A stretch of 64,000 bases of DNA from contig JARCOQ010000006.1 of assembly GCA_029207755.1 (NCBI GenBank), forward strand, positions 3,636,846-3,700,845. The letters are read 5' to 3'. Under the pieces are notes generated by a model. It had not been told where the DNA came from and ran no database searches. It saw only the letters and a list, made by a program, of their open reading frames with translations. Made by a program: the position numbers and the translations under genes. The stretch is from Chamaea fasciata (Eukaryota; Chordata; Aves; Passeriformes; Sylviidae). Positions 37,481-48,957 of the stretch are shown one piece after another (position 1 is the first letter of the stretch; the number at the start of each line of letters is the position of its first letter).

Positions 37481-40400
37481 ATTGCATACACCAAAAGGCA
37501 AGACGAATCCAGCCTATTGTTGCTCTAACAAAAAATAATCCAATGCAAATGACTCAGGGACAAGGGACGCAATGTACAATGTCGTAGCAAAGGTGGATGG
37601 TTGGTTTTACCACATGGAAATATCTGGACTGTTTTGATGAAAATAAGTACTCTAAAGATGTATTGTGTATAGCATGAACTTAGCAGGGAAGCAAATTTCT
37701 TGCCAAATAACCAAACATAAGTTCATGCAAAGCTTTGTCTCTTCAGATATAAAGGCTAGGCAAAGAAAAAAAACCAACCCAGCCATGAAGAGCAGCAGGA
37801 AGTTGTGCATGAGAAAAAATTCCAGTTCTTTTACAAAGGCTTAAAAACTGCAGTTCTAAAGGTGGGGATGTCAATCCACTTCTCAGCAGAGAGTCAAATA
37901 CAATTGGCTGATGAAAAAACAAACCTTGCGTGAACACTGCAGCAGTTTATTAAATGGTCTGTCATCTTTGATGATGTTCTGTAAGAAGGCCCAAAGCAGC
38001 TGGTAGCAACCCCATCAGATTTTACTCTTAAAAGCTACTAAAGAATGCCACCACATGAGTCAAAATGCATCAAGAGTGTTTCTATAAAGTTACATGTAGA
38101 TGGTGGGCAACAGATGGTCATGCTACCTCTTCAGGTAAGGATCAGTTTCCAGGAAGTTTAATGATGCAAAAAATCTCCTCCCACAGCTCCAAGAACCACG
38201 GGAGTGACCATCCCTATTCCACTGTGCTCAGCCTTTGGAGAGGAATAGGCTGCTGCCCACATAAGGTGCCTGCTGCAAAACTGTTTCTGTAGGACAACTG
38301 AACTTCAGTGGGATTGAGACCTGACTGCAGCCATCCCTTCTTACACCTGGGCAAGGCCAGGTGAAGTGTTCAGCAAAATAAAGGCTTGCAATACAGTCTG
38401 TATCAGATGAAAGCCTTTGAGACTGTCTTTGGAAGTCTTTGAAAAAGTCCTGATGTTCAGGTGATTTTATGAATGTTTCTCACAAGCTTCATGGCATAGA
38501 GATGAGGGTTTCTGCTCATGGCAGATTGTCCCAACATTTCTCCCGCTTCCCTTTCATCATACTTCTGCAGTGACATTTTTATTCAATCACAGTGCAAGAT
38601 CCATTTTAAATTACCAGATGGTAAGCATGTTCCCAGTGCCCAAACATTTAGATGATTTACTGAATGTGCTGTTCATCTTACATAAATATATAAACTTGAG
38701 ATGAAATATAAGGCCCTGCTGTAAACATGTAAATCACTGTACAAGACAGAGATTCAGAACGGATTCCTCCAGCCCCAACAAATAACCAGAGTTCTGAACT
38801 CCAAGTATCTGAGATTTTGAAGTATATGTCTGATATTTCAATAATGTGCTGTTCCAAAAAAATGTTCATAGCAAAATATGAATAAATCTGAAAAAATATT
38901 TGTACAACAAATAAAGCATTTTAAATTTAAAACTTCTATCTATTAACAGCAAACAACTACAGTATTTCAGAGCTATATTCCTGTGCCTGCAAACATGATT
39001 TACAGAAGAATAGGTAAGTAAAACACCTGAAACTCTTCATTTGCCCAGTACAGGCACCATTAATTTATTTATTATACAAAGAAGACCCTTCCTCAAAGGA
39101 CTGACACATTGGAAAAAAAAAATAGAGGTTTTTACAGTATCAAAACAGTTAAAGTAGATTCTGAGCTGCGTAAAAAGCATCTAAGGTTAGGTTTGTACAA
39201 GATTTTTCATCATTTCTCCTTGTGAGGGCAAAACCTGCATTCACACTGAAATGCCTCTTTTAATGAAGGTCATTCTGCCAGAACTTGTTTCATCTTTGAA
39301 ATAATCTCACATTTATGATCAAGAAGTGCAATTCACAGTGCCACTGCGTCCCATTACACAGGTTCAGGACTTCAATGTCAATCTGTACAACTAAGTTCAG
39401 TATAACTGTTGATATAGTTTAGTTTTAACATTGCCTCAAAACCTCCATAATTCACTGATCAAATTTTCTCAAAGCAATTTACCATTAGAGTACTATTATA
39501 CTAAAATTTTAAAAAAGTAGGGTATCAATTCAGACAAAAATGTGTTTTGAAAACAGTGGGGAAAGCTCTTTGACAGTGTTGAAATATCTTGTTTTGACAT
39601 TTTCAGCATAAGAAAGAAGAATAGGGAGTTTGCTAAGAAGAAATGGTATTAAATGACTCTACAGTTCCCAAATCACTATTTTGATAATTTTAAAGCTCTG
39701 TTTACAGTAGCAATTATTTATAGCAGATTTCTGCAGTGTGGAAGCTATTTCTCAAGGAAATTAAAGTGTTTGGATAGGAACAATGAAAAACATAATCTTA
39801 ATCCAACCATGCCTTAAAATATTTTCAGAAAAATATCAGATCACTAGTTACTATCTGTCATTTTCTAATTCTTTTTAAAGACAAAATGTCTTCTAGTTTA
39901 TGTACACTGTCATCTTTAAGTCACTCTAATAAAAGTTCACCTTAGGATTGTCACACTCCCATTTCTGGACTATAAAAACCAGCCTCATGTCAAATTTAGG
40001 TTGCCTGTTTGAGTTCAGCAAGATATTTTTGGTCAGAACTCTACCTCATCAGTTGAAATTCTGCCAATTCAGTCTCTCTGCTGATCTTCAATTTGCATTG
40101 CAAAGACAAATAGGGTTTTTTAGCAAACAAAATACAAAGTCCTGCAGTGAAATTTCAGGAGAGAAGGCACTTAACTTCGAGAAGTTCAGTTTGTGTTACT
40201 GTGCTGCCAAAAAATCAAATGCCAACGTTTAACTCAGACTGGATTTTAACCCAGAGTTTGTGAACAGTGTTATTGAACAGGGTAAAGTCTCAGGAAATTA
40301 ATATTGTATAAGTAGAGAGAGTGGACAGTAAACGAAGGCCTGAGAGGAGGAAAAGCAGCTGTCCAAACTGTGTGTTTGATGGGTCTTCTGTCCTTTAGTC

Positions 40401-40859
40401 CTTTAGTTCCCACTAGTTTATGTTCTTGCAGAATGTACCTGAACAGGCTCTTCAACTTATGCTATTTGGGAAGTAACACTTAGAGTCAGGGTAATATTAT
40501 ACATAAAAATATGACCATATAAATGACACTATCAGATAAAACTTTAAATCAGTGTCAAGATCTTGCACAAAGGAACCATTTGACCTTCTGGGTACATCAC
40601 TGTTTGAAACATAGTTCTCATCAAACAAAAGATATTAGGGCTATACTAAAGTGTGATTGGCAAGGTATCGTTATTATTTGATAATGAGGAGAAACAGAAC
40701 AATAAAGAACCATTTTTTCCACTGAAATGTAGGTCTGAAATAACTATTCAGTTTCTGATTCTGATAACATAATCTGTACACTTGAAAGATTTATTTTCAA
40801 CTGAAAATCCTGAGCTATCTTAACAATGCCACGAGGGTAGCATACGAAGAATTTTTAAG
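37481..40859. other. unique AT-rich non-coding sequence
   Basis: No gene or clear repeat is recognised. Frames are under 100 codons. Confidence 0.55.
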
Positions 40860-41175
40860 ACACAATAAAAGACCTGAGACAATTAAATGTGTTATATACA
40901 GATTTATTAACAAAAGTAAAAGAATCTTGTTAAGACAATTTCAGTCGAAAACTGATTTAGGGCACCCAATTTCATTAAGGCTGTTTAAGAAGTCTCATTC
41001 CCACAGAATAGCTGAAGAGGGACACAACTTTTGAGACTGTGCAATTAATCCAGCTTGAGCAATATAATTGCCAGGTCTCAGTGTAATTGCTCAGCTGTCT
41101 TCTAGCAGCTGCCTCTGAAACACTGAATCCCTTTTAGACAGCCCTGGTCTTATACACCCAGGACTGATTTTGAAC
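40860..41175 (-). mobile_element. possible old LTR remnant, minus strand
   Basis: On the minus strand, a TATA-like GTGTATAAGACC (near 41147-41158) is followed about 240 bases later by TTAATAAATCTGTATA (near 40900), a perfect AATAAA site, and then by a terminal stretch. A promoter-like motif, a short stop-rich body and a polyadenylation signal in this order suggest an LTR. No confident TG...CA ends or target duplication were found, so it may instead be unique sequence. Confidence 0.3.
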
Positions 41176-42435
41176 TGTGATTACTGTATTCAAAACAGAA
41201 ACATTTTGCACACGTAACCTGACAGATTAGAGGACTGTATTTATGATCTAAATGCCCTATTTTATAATTCTCTGTGGGTTTTGCTCTGAGTTTGAGTCTA
41301 ACATCTGTGCACGTCTGATTTACTGCATCAGCTGAGGAAACTACTCATACTACCAGTTGGTTGAAAGGAGAGTCCAGGAACTTCTATAGCCTTATCGAAA
41401 GACAGATGGAGTGAGCTTAACAGGTTTGCTCATGTTTAACCTGATTTTCTTGTTATTTACATTCCAGTTCATGTCAGGTATGGGTTAGACTGTTAAAAGA
41501 CATTGAATTACTAGAGGATATCATTCCATAGTCTCATTCACTTTCCTGTATTAATCTAGGAATTTGGCACACGCTGTTTTTTGGGGCAACAAAGAGCTGA
41601 GTTATATTAACAGGGCTGGCAGAGGTAACACAGGAACTAGAATGCACACGTGACCTGAGGAGGAGATGTATTCACAGGTTCAGATGTCAAGATTTAGGTA
41701 TCTATAAACAGGTATTTCCAGATGAAGAATCTGGAATTTGAAACTTATTCTCTGTACTCATTCCAGGTAGCACAGAAGTCTGAAGACTTTTTTTAACACA
41801 GTTCACTAGAAGTTCCTTTTCACCAGTAATTACAAGTTTCTTTCAATGCCACCAAAAATGAGCTGACAAAAAATGCATAAATAATACTTAAATTTAAGAA
41901 GCAGCAAGGGAGGTTGCTTGCATTGACATGACAAAACACTCAACAAAAACACTTGAAGTCAAGTGCCTATCAATTCTTATCTGCATTTCAAAGGTAGGCA
42001 GAGGCATCTGCATCTTTTCTGGAATATATTAATCTTCAATGACATATAAATCATAGTGAATGGATAATTTCATTGTGTCGTGATGGAAAGTAACATGACA
42101 TCTATGAATCAGTAAGTCAGATATGTACACATTATTGAAATGTTGTGATATATGATGGGAGGAAAGCACAAAGTAACTACCAGTATCAGCATTAATTTGA
42201 GAGAGAGAAAAACTGAATTTGCAGATGCAAAACCCTGGTGTTTTACACTGGACCATTGTGTATTAAAAAAAAAAAGATAGTCTTAGAGAAGACTAAGTTT
42301 TGCTTTTTAGGCACATAATACTAAAATTTAGTTGATAGTTATGAGTTCAGGAATCTGATATCTGGGTATCAAGGATCTGCTTTTTGAAAAGGAAATAGCC
42401 AGGGTGTCCAACTCAATAGATCTACCCATGCCATC
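41176..42435. other. unique non-coding sequence
   Basis: Nothing recognised; frames are at most 75 codons. Confidence 0.55.
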
Positions 42436-42560
42436 CACTCAAGGCCCCAGTGGTGACGATTCGGAAGGGGACCTTGTAGGATTTCACTCATTTAAATACA
42501 AAAGGCAGAGAGAAAGAAAATATCAGCATATGGAATAATATTTAATCAAATAATGGTAAT
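42436..42560 (-). mobile_element. possible LTR remnant related to 37.4-kb sequence
   Basis: AGGCCCCAGTGGTGACGATT at 42443 pairs with the similar block at 37407. Downstream it shares an AGAGAG-rich stretch and ATATTTAAT. The homology is visible by eye over only a short core, so common origin is likely but LTR identity is inference. Confidence 0.3.
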
Positions 42561-42599
42561 TCCAAAAAGTAGAAGGACTCAAGCAGAGGAGGAGCAGAT

Positions 42600-42779
42600 C
42601 CACCAGGACAGTGGTGCCGCAATGGGACAGGTAATTGAGAGGCTGTGGAGGGTCCAGCTATGAAGGTTTCCAAGACTCAGAAAGACAAAGCCAGGACTGA
42701 CCAATGGTCTTGTTTGGAGCGGATGGTTGGACTGGACACCTCTGGAGATCTTTTCCAGCCCACAGTTGTATGATTACAA
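42600..42779 (+). mobile_element. CR1 LINE 3' tail, plus strand
   Basis: The sequence carries the characteristic end of one CR1 subfamily in sense orientation: GAAGGTTTCCAAGACTCAGA, GACAAAGCC, GGATGGTTGGACTGGACACC, CTCTGGAGATCTTTTCCAGC and a degenerate TTGTATGATTAC terminus in place of the ATTCTATGATTC repeat. Only the 3' untranslated region is present. The 5' boundary is approximate. Confidence 0.85.
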
Positions 42780-44508
42780 GTAGATGTTTTAGAGTGAGGC
42801 AGGTAGCAGAGAAATTCAAACAATTTGCTGCAGTTAACCCATGTTCAGGTCAAACTGAAGGACCCCTCTGCGTCTAGAAAATTAGCTTTTTAACCATTGA
42901 ACAGAAATCCACACAATACATCAGAGATGAAATCAGAGCACTATTAAGGTGTTTCCTTGCGTCTCACAATGAGGAAATTCTAAGAAAAGTTTCATTTATT
43001 GAAAGTAACCACCCTGAGACTTTCAACTTTAGCTTCCATTTCCTTCTGCTGCTGCTCACCTTTAAAAAAACAGGTTGCAGAGGAAAGCCAAAATTTTTCA
43101 AGGAGACGCTAGGGCATCTGTATTGATGATAAAATGCCACAAAGACCTTTCTACAGTTCTATGTAGTAACCCCATTGCAAGGGCCATGTCTTCCTTCTTT
43201 TGGGCTTCTCGAAGTCTGTAATTTTATTTATGCTTACTTGTAGATGGTTGGCACCTAAAAATAAAAGGAGACGGATTCAAGCAATAAAGAGTTGGTTTAT
43301 TATGTGTTTTCATAATGTTGTAATTATTTTGTTATTTCTTTTGCTTTCATATCATATTCTGTCCCCTCTTCCCTGCTCCCTGACACTGAAAATAATTTTA
43401 TCCAACCAGGCAGCAGAATGATAGGATGGGACTGTAGTGACTTCATTTGCAGCAGAAATAATTTGCCCCCAAATCAAGCTTCTTCAGGAAACAGCATAGA
43501 CTGAAAATTATTCCTCCTGTCTTCAAAGTGAATATTTTTCAATCATGCTGCCATTCAAGGTCGATTCACAAAATGACGTAGCAGACACATAGACAGACTA
43601 TATTTGCAACATATGTTATTTGCAGCAGATAATATGACTCATGACACCAGTTAATAGGGAGACAGACTTGACCCTGTTCTTTGTGCAGATTTTAAATCAG
43701 GCATGTGCCCTATGCCTAATATGTTATTTGAACTCATTAAAAAAAAAAACCCTCTTTTAATATTTACATTCTAAAGTGTATTTCTTTACTCACTTCAGAC
43801 ACATGGATGTCTGGCTAATGATGTGCTGACAAATGATCTGCTCTGTTGCAAATGGGGCATACAGAGGTGGACAAGATAATTATATTATTTATCAAGTGAC
43901 TTTTCTATCAAAGTCAAGGAGTCTTGCTAAAACATATCCAGAGTGAAAAATGTTTGTGGTGTGCTTGTAAAAACAGTTCATAAAGTAAGTTCTGGCACGT
44001 CGTTGGAATGAACTCAATATTTTACATTGGTATCATTCAATGTTAATATTCATATATATATATTTATATATCCATTTCTGCCTTTCCAGATACATTTTTA
44101 TAGGATTGAAAAGCATAATCAACAACATTGATAATATCAATGAAACTATGTTAAAAAATGTGTGGATCCTTTTTCATTGAATTCATTCTGAGTTTTATAT
44201 CTTAAAGATTCTCTGAATTTCTTCTGGCCCGTAACAGTTCCAGTCTGGGACCAAAGTACTGAATTCAGTTATACAGCCAGAGATCTGGTGAATGAAAGAT
44301 CTGAATAAGCACATAACCAGCATACAAAGAAAAAAAAGAAGATTACAGGAATAGACCCTTTAATAATAGTCCCCTTAATATTAAGTCATATTTTCATAGA
44401 AGCATAATTTCCTTGTCTAGAGAGAATGGTAATCTGTCACAACTAGAAATCTCATAAATAAAAATCTGCTTTCAGGGATTTTACATTCTTTTCCCACTTT
44501 TAAGTGAA
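42780..44508. other. unique AT-rich non-coding sequence
   Basis: No gene is recognised. The stretch about 43590-43860 is non-repetitive with several AT-rich motif-like strings and no open frame. It could be a conserved non-coding element, but this cannot be tested from one sequence. Confidence 0.5.
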
Positions 44509-44658
44509 TTTTTTTTTTATATATATAGATGTATATATACACACAAAAGAGTCCAAATAGGAGAAGGAAGTATCCATCTTATAAATAAAAAAATAAATGA
44601 ATGAATAAATAGATAAATATAACAAACATATTAAAAAATTATAAATGAATAAATAAAC
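44509..44658. repeat. AT-rich low complexity: (T)n(AT)n and (ATAA/ATGA)n
   Basis: A T run leads into ATATATAGATGTATATATAC, then after a short gap a run of AATA, AATG and GATA tetranucleotide units. It is a compound microsatellite. Confidence 0.85.
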
Positions 44659-47132
44659 CAGCAATCCTTCCTTAAATATTATTTCTCTTCTCTGCTTATC
44701 ATATTTTTTTCCTTTTATTGTCTTTTTTGAGCCACTTTTGAGTCTTCAGTTTCCTCCTCCCTTTCAGGAGCATTCAGGATCAATGACCCGGCAAGCCAAC
44801 CTACTTTCCTGGAAAAGTAACAACTCATTTTCTTAGAAGAAACAGAGTTATTGACAAGGGAAACTTGTTACAAGGCCACAGCCTTCTGCTTTTTAAGAAA
44901 TTCAAGTATTTCAGGGTTTATGCAGTGGCTGAAAACTGTACCTTTACGGTACTGATGTCATCCCTTTATTAACTGAGAAACAATAAATGGAGGGATGAAA
45001 ATCCCTTAATGAAATTAGTGAAAGTCACTAATCACTCTTTCAACAGGACAAAAAATTCTCACTGCACTTTCCAGATTGATGTCAAGAAATGGCAACTTGC
45101 TAATATCTCTTCTCAGTCTCTGTCCTTAAGCATTTCAAGTTCTCTCTACGATTTTCTTATTGTATTGTTCTAAGAAAAGCTGAGGACTGAGATATTCCAA
45201 TTAATTCACTTTTCAGCTTTGCTACCGAATACTGCCAGACAATCTGCTTTGTCACAGGCAGAAATGATGCCATTGGATTGGAAAATTCTGTTGCTATAGT
45301 TCCATGTGCATTGCACAAAGAGGAACGAGAAGTAATTAAGGCCCAAGATGACAATAAACAAAGCCATTTAAGCCTCTAAAACTTTTTAAATGAGTACTGG
45401 GCAATAGCTGTTGAACAGCTCAACTGTGTGTTTTCCAGAGAGAGCACTTTGGATCGTTTATTTATTTATTTCTTCTTAGCTATATTACTTGATACAAACA
45501 ATATGATGTCATAGTTTTTACTCCTTTTCTGTGGCAGAATACTGCAATTGAGTCTTCAACAAATTCACACTAAAACTCAGAGCAAATTGTAAATTTTTTA
45601 AAAGGTTACCAAGAAAATGCAATGTTTGCCCAATATAAATTCAGAAGTTCACCTCTCCAACAATTTATAGTCACACTGTACATGGGAATGTTCAAACATT
45701 TTACTCTGCTAAGCCTTTTCAGTAGGCACATGATGTGATCTGGTGATGTTCAACTAGAGCAGAGTGATGCTGGCACATGAAAATGAGTGTGGGATTGTGT
45801 GACGGCATGGTCATAAAATGAAGGGTGGGATGTAACAATTATCCACATAAGTAAACTAAACCACAGCCTAAACTGATGAGAAGGCAGTTTCTCTCTCACA
45901 TGGTGCCAGTGAGAGAGAAAAAGGCTGTGAGAAGGGGGGTGTTCAGTGCATGAGGAACAAAGAGGATTGGCAAGAGTGAAGACCGTGGATGGATGGCTTT
46001 TGTTAGGGCAGCCACAGCACACAGTCAGCAATCTTTGACACAAGAACTGCATTGGCCCTTTTCTTCGATATTAAGAAGAAGTTTTGCTCGGGGGTGGAGG
46101 CATGAGGAGGGTTTGGAACTAAAACCCTGTAAAACCAGCTGTGGTCTATGCTCAGAACCGAAAGGTTGACTTTAAAACAGATTCGCTGGAAGAATAATAA
46201 GACATGCATACATTTTTTAAATGTTAGTTGGACTCTAGAAACCAATGTAAAACAGCTGCATGATGGCTCAGACCAGTATAATTAGCTACTCTGTACATTT
46301 TTCTCATAATAGCAATTTCACCCTTATTGCAATAGAGAGCTGCCTAAAAGTAAGCGAGTAGGAAATTATCTCCACAGTGTAAAAGGCTTCACTGTTGTGA
46401 CAACTGATGTACATTAGAAACTTGCTGGTTATATAACTGTGGCATCAGAGCAGAAAATATTCTAGTCTGTGTCACTCCTAGATTCCCCATTACGGCTATT
46501 TTTGGAGATCACAGACAAAACTGAATGTTATCTCAGTCATTACTTATTGATTTTTCATGGTGTGGGTTGGCCACACTAAAAAGCAAGGGTGATCTTTGAG
46601 CAAAGATAATCCTTCAACCAAGGGGCTTAAAAGTGAGACATATTTGCAGGCACTTAGTGAAATATCACCTTTTTTAGAGTTAACATTTTGAACTCAGGTC
46701 CTCCACATAACACCAACTCTAGCTACAGTTTGTGTTTCACTGCATGCTAGTATAAGGCCTTTCCCTTTTTTATTCTGAGATTAAAAGAGATGCTACAGAA
46801 GGTCTCAGTTCCCAAGAGAAGTGACACTGCTCTATTCTCCTCCATCATTCCTGGGGCTTTTGCATAGCCAAATTAGGTGTTCTGTGCTACCCATGTTCTC
46901 ACTCTGCTATTTCAAAATCACTTCACACCTAATGCGTGCTTTATAAATAGCTTTAAGGATTAGGGAGAAGCTTATGGAGAGGTGCAAAAGCACACGGAAT
47001 AAATGTTGATGACTGATACCAAACCATGGGTTTGAACACACAGTCTCACTCACCATGTGCAGCCCACCTCCTAGAAAAGGCCTCCATGGGCCTGATGTTG
47101 TGTGGGGGCTGGTGGGGGGACCTAACACTGGA
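44659..47132. other. unique non-coding sequence
   Basis: No gene is recognised. Minus-strand frames of 100 (45750-46052) and 80 codons (46003-46245) overlap each other. A G-rich run (GTGGGGGCTGGTGGGGGGAC) lies at 47102-47121. Confidence 0.5.
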
Positions 47133-47790
47133 TTACTTTCTGTTTCTAGATATCTGTTCCTGATTTATGCCCTTTGAAAGAAGACTATGGCAGGAGCTGG
47201 CACTGTGAACCTTCATGTGCTGCTCCACCAAGTTGATGTCAGACTTCCTCACGTTAGCCCGCAGCAATCCATGTCTTTGCTCTGGGAAACCACAACACTT
47301 AGCATAATCCTGGATTAGGCTGTATTATCACCAAACTGGTCTGAACCTTTGCCTCTTCACCTGTGTTATACATGTATGTACCGCAGAGTAGGGAACTGCC
47401 TCCCATAGTTCTGATTCGTGGTTCATTATTGCTCTTTACATAGGTGATCTCTGGGTGCAAAGAGATTGAACACTGATTGCTTGAACTGTTCTGTGTCCAT
47501 CCATCTGCTGAATGCTTCCTGATATTCGATTCAATGACTGAAGAGCCAGAACAGCACTTTGAAGAGCCATCCCAGGGATATCTGTGCAACCATTACAGCA
47601 GAAAATCTGATTCCTGAGGCAGTCTCCAATGTGTGTCCAAAGGTATCCCTTTAAAGAACTTGGATCTTGATATACAGAGACAATATATGCATGAATGTTA
47701 TCTGATTTTTCTTCCATTTTAAAAGGGGTTTCAAAGGACCCATCTTTGCAACCCTCCATTTTAATCTGTTTCTTTATCCAAAGGAATATA
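47133..47790 (-). pseudogene. possible decayed coding sequence of unknown family
   Basis: Three open segments follow one another on the minus strand in different frames. The first (about 47790-47436) includes SDNIHAYIVSVYQDPSS and later SLNRISGSIQQMDGHRT. The second (47589-47299) includes HPEITYVKSNNEPRIRTMG and SLLCGTYMYNTGEEAK. The third (about 47325 to a TAA at 47133-47135) includes YAKCCGFPEQRHGLLRANV, SDINLVEQHMKVHSASS and LLSKGINQEQISRN. The residue mix (balanced charged, polar and hydrophobic) looks more protein-like than other frames here, and the segments chain in order, as expected if one reading frame had taken two frameshifts. I do not recognise the family. It could be a processed pseudogene, part of an old retroelement, or chance. 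No poly(A) tail, splice signals or start context settles this. Confidence 0.3.
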
Positions 47791-48603
47791 GTATATTAAT
47801 GTTACAGTGAATTGAAATGAAAAATGAAGATGTGTCAAATACACCCAAGCTTCTTTAGGCATTTTTCAATCTACTTTTTTTTTTCCACCTCTGCCTTTTC
47901 AAGTGAAAAAAAAATATGTCATTATTTTTTTTTCTGCAATGTAAATGAAGTAAGGCATTGTCTTCTCAGTTCTGCTCTTCCTTCCAGCTGAAAGGATGGA
48001 TTGTTAATTCAAATTTTCTTTAAAAGACCTAGCAGACATTTTAAAAACCTTCCTATATTTTGGTTCTACATATATTTTTTGAAGTCCCCGTTTTGATAAC
48101 CATGTGATTTTTGTTAGATCACCACTTTATTACAGTCATGTCAACCCACATCATACCAACTGCATGAAGAGTTCACAGACTCATGATAGACAAGTCAGCA
48201 ACATCAGACATGGTAGTGAAAGGTAAAATCAGAACCCTAACTTGCATAGAAGAGACGTTAATCTGCCACACTGCTCAGCCTGAAGCAAGACATGGGGAAG
48301 AACCCCCTGCAGACATTCCAGAGGACAGTAATGGGAAAGCAAAAATGTGGAAAGAATTCCTCTTGAAGAAATCTGTAAAGCATTGGGGTGGTTTAGATGC
48401 AAGAAAACTCAGAAGGGGGCACTGCAGCAGTATTGTAGCACAAGCACTGTCTAGGTCCCTGCTAGGTAAGATGAAAAGAATATTTAAATCATGTCCTGAT
48501 GGTAAAGATAGTGAAGCTCTTCATGCCTTGACCTTCAAGTACTTCCTTGGGCAAGTTATTTACCCAATTTATGGCTCTTGACATATTTACAGTTTTCTCC
48601 AAT
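47791..48603. other. non-coding sequence with one unassigned 132-codon frame
   Basis: A plus-strand frame at 48183-48581 (132 codons, rich in Lys, Ser and Ala) ends just before the CR1 copy. It shows no known motif and no supporting signals, so it is not called as a gene. T- and A-rich runs occur at 47875-47930. Confidence 0.5.
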
Positions 48604-48862
48604 CATAAAATCACAGAATAGTCAAAGTTGGGAAAGACCTTTCAGATCATCAAGTCCAGCTACCAGCCTAATACCATGTTCACCATTAAATCATGTCCTC
48701 AAGTGCCATATCCACATGTTTTTTGGACACTTCCAAGGATGGTCACCCCATCCCTCCCTGGGCAGCCTGTTCCAATGTTTGGCCATCCTTTCCATCAAAA
48801 ATAATTCCTAATATCCAATCTAAACCATCCCCAGTGCAAACTGAGGTAATTTCTTCTCGATC
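48604..48862 (-). mobile_element. CR1 LINE 3' end, minus strand
   Basis: Antisense CR1 terminus (CATAAAATCACAGAATAGTC) followed by GGGAAAGACCTTTCAGATCA, TCAAGTCCAGC, CATGTCCTCAAGTGCCATAT, CCTCCCTGGGCAGCCTGTTC, CCTAATATCCAATCTAAACC and a decayed TTTCTTCTCG. These are the 3' untranslated region and the extreme end of ORF2 on the complementary strand. It is 5'-truncated near 48862. It shares the CATGTCCTCAAG block with the 31.8-kb copy. Confidence 0.95.
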
Positions 48863-48939
48863 TGAATATTGAATTAATATTTCCTCTTGCAATGTGGATA
48901 CACTAGCTTTCACATTCTCACCTCCTGAACCTGCTTCTT

Positions 48940-48957
48940 AAAAAAAAAAAAAAAAAA
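48940..48957. repeat. poly(A) tract
   Basis: Eighteen A with a following GAAAGG. It lies about 80 bases beyond the CR1 fragment and is not part of it. Confidence 0.9.

Noticed and set aside
47102..47121. G-quadruplex from GTGGGGGCTGGTGGGGGGAC
   Set aside because: Only two long G runs plus a GG; four separate runs of three are not available without strained splitting.
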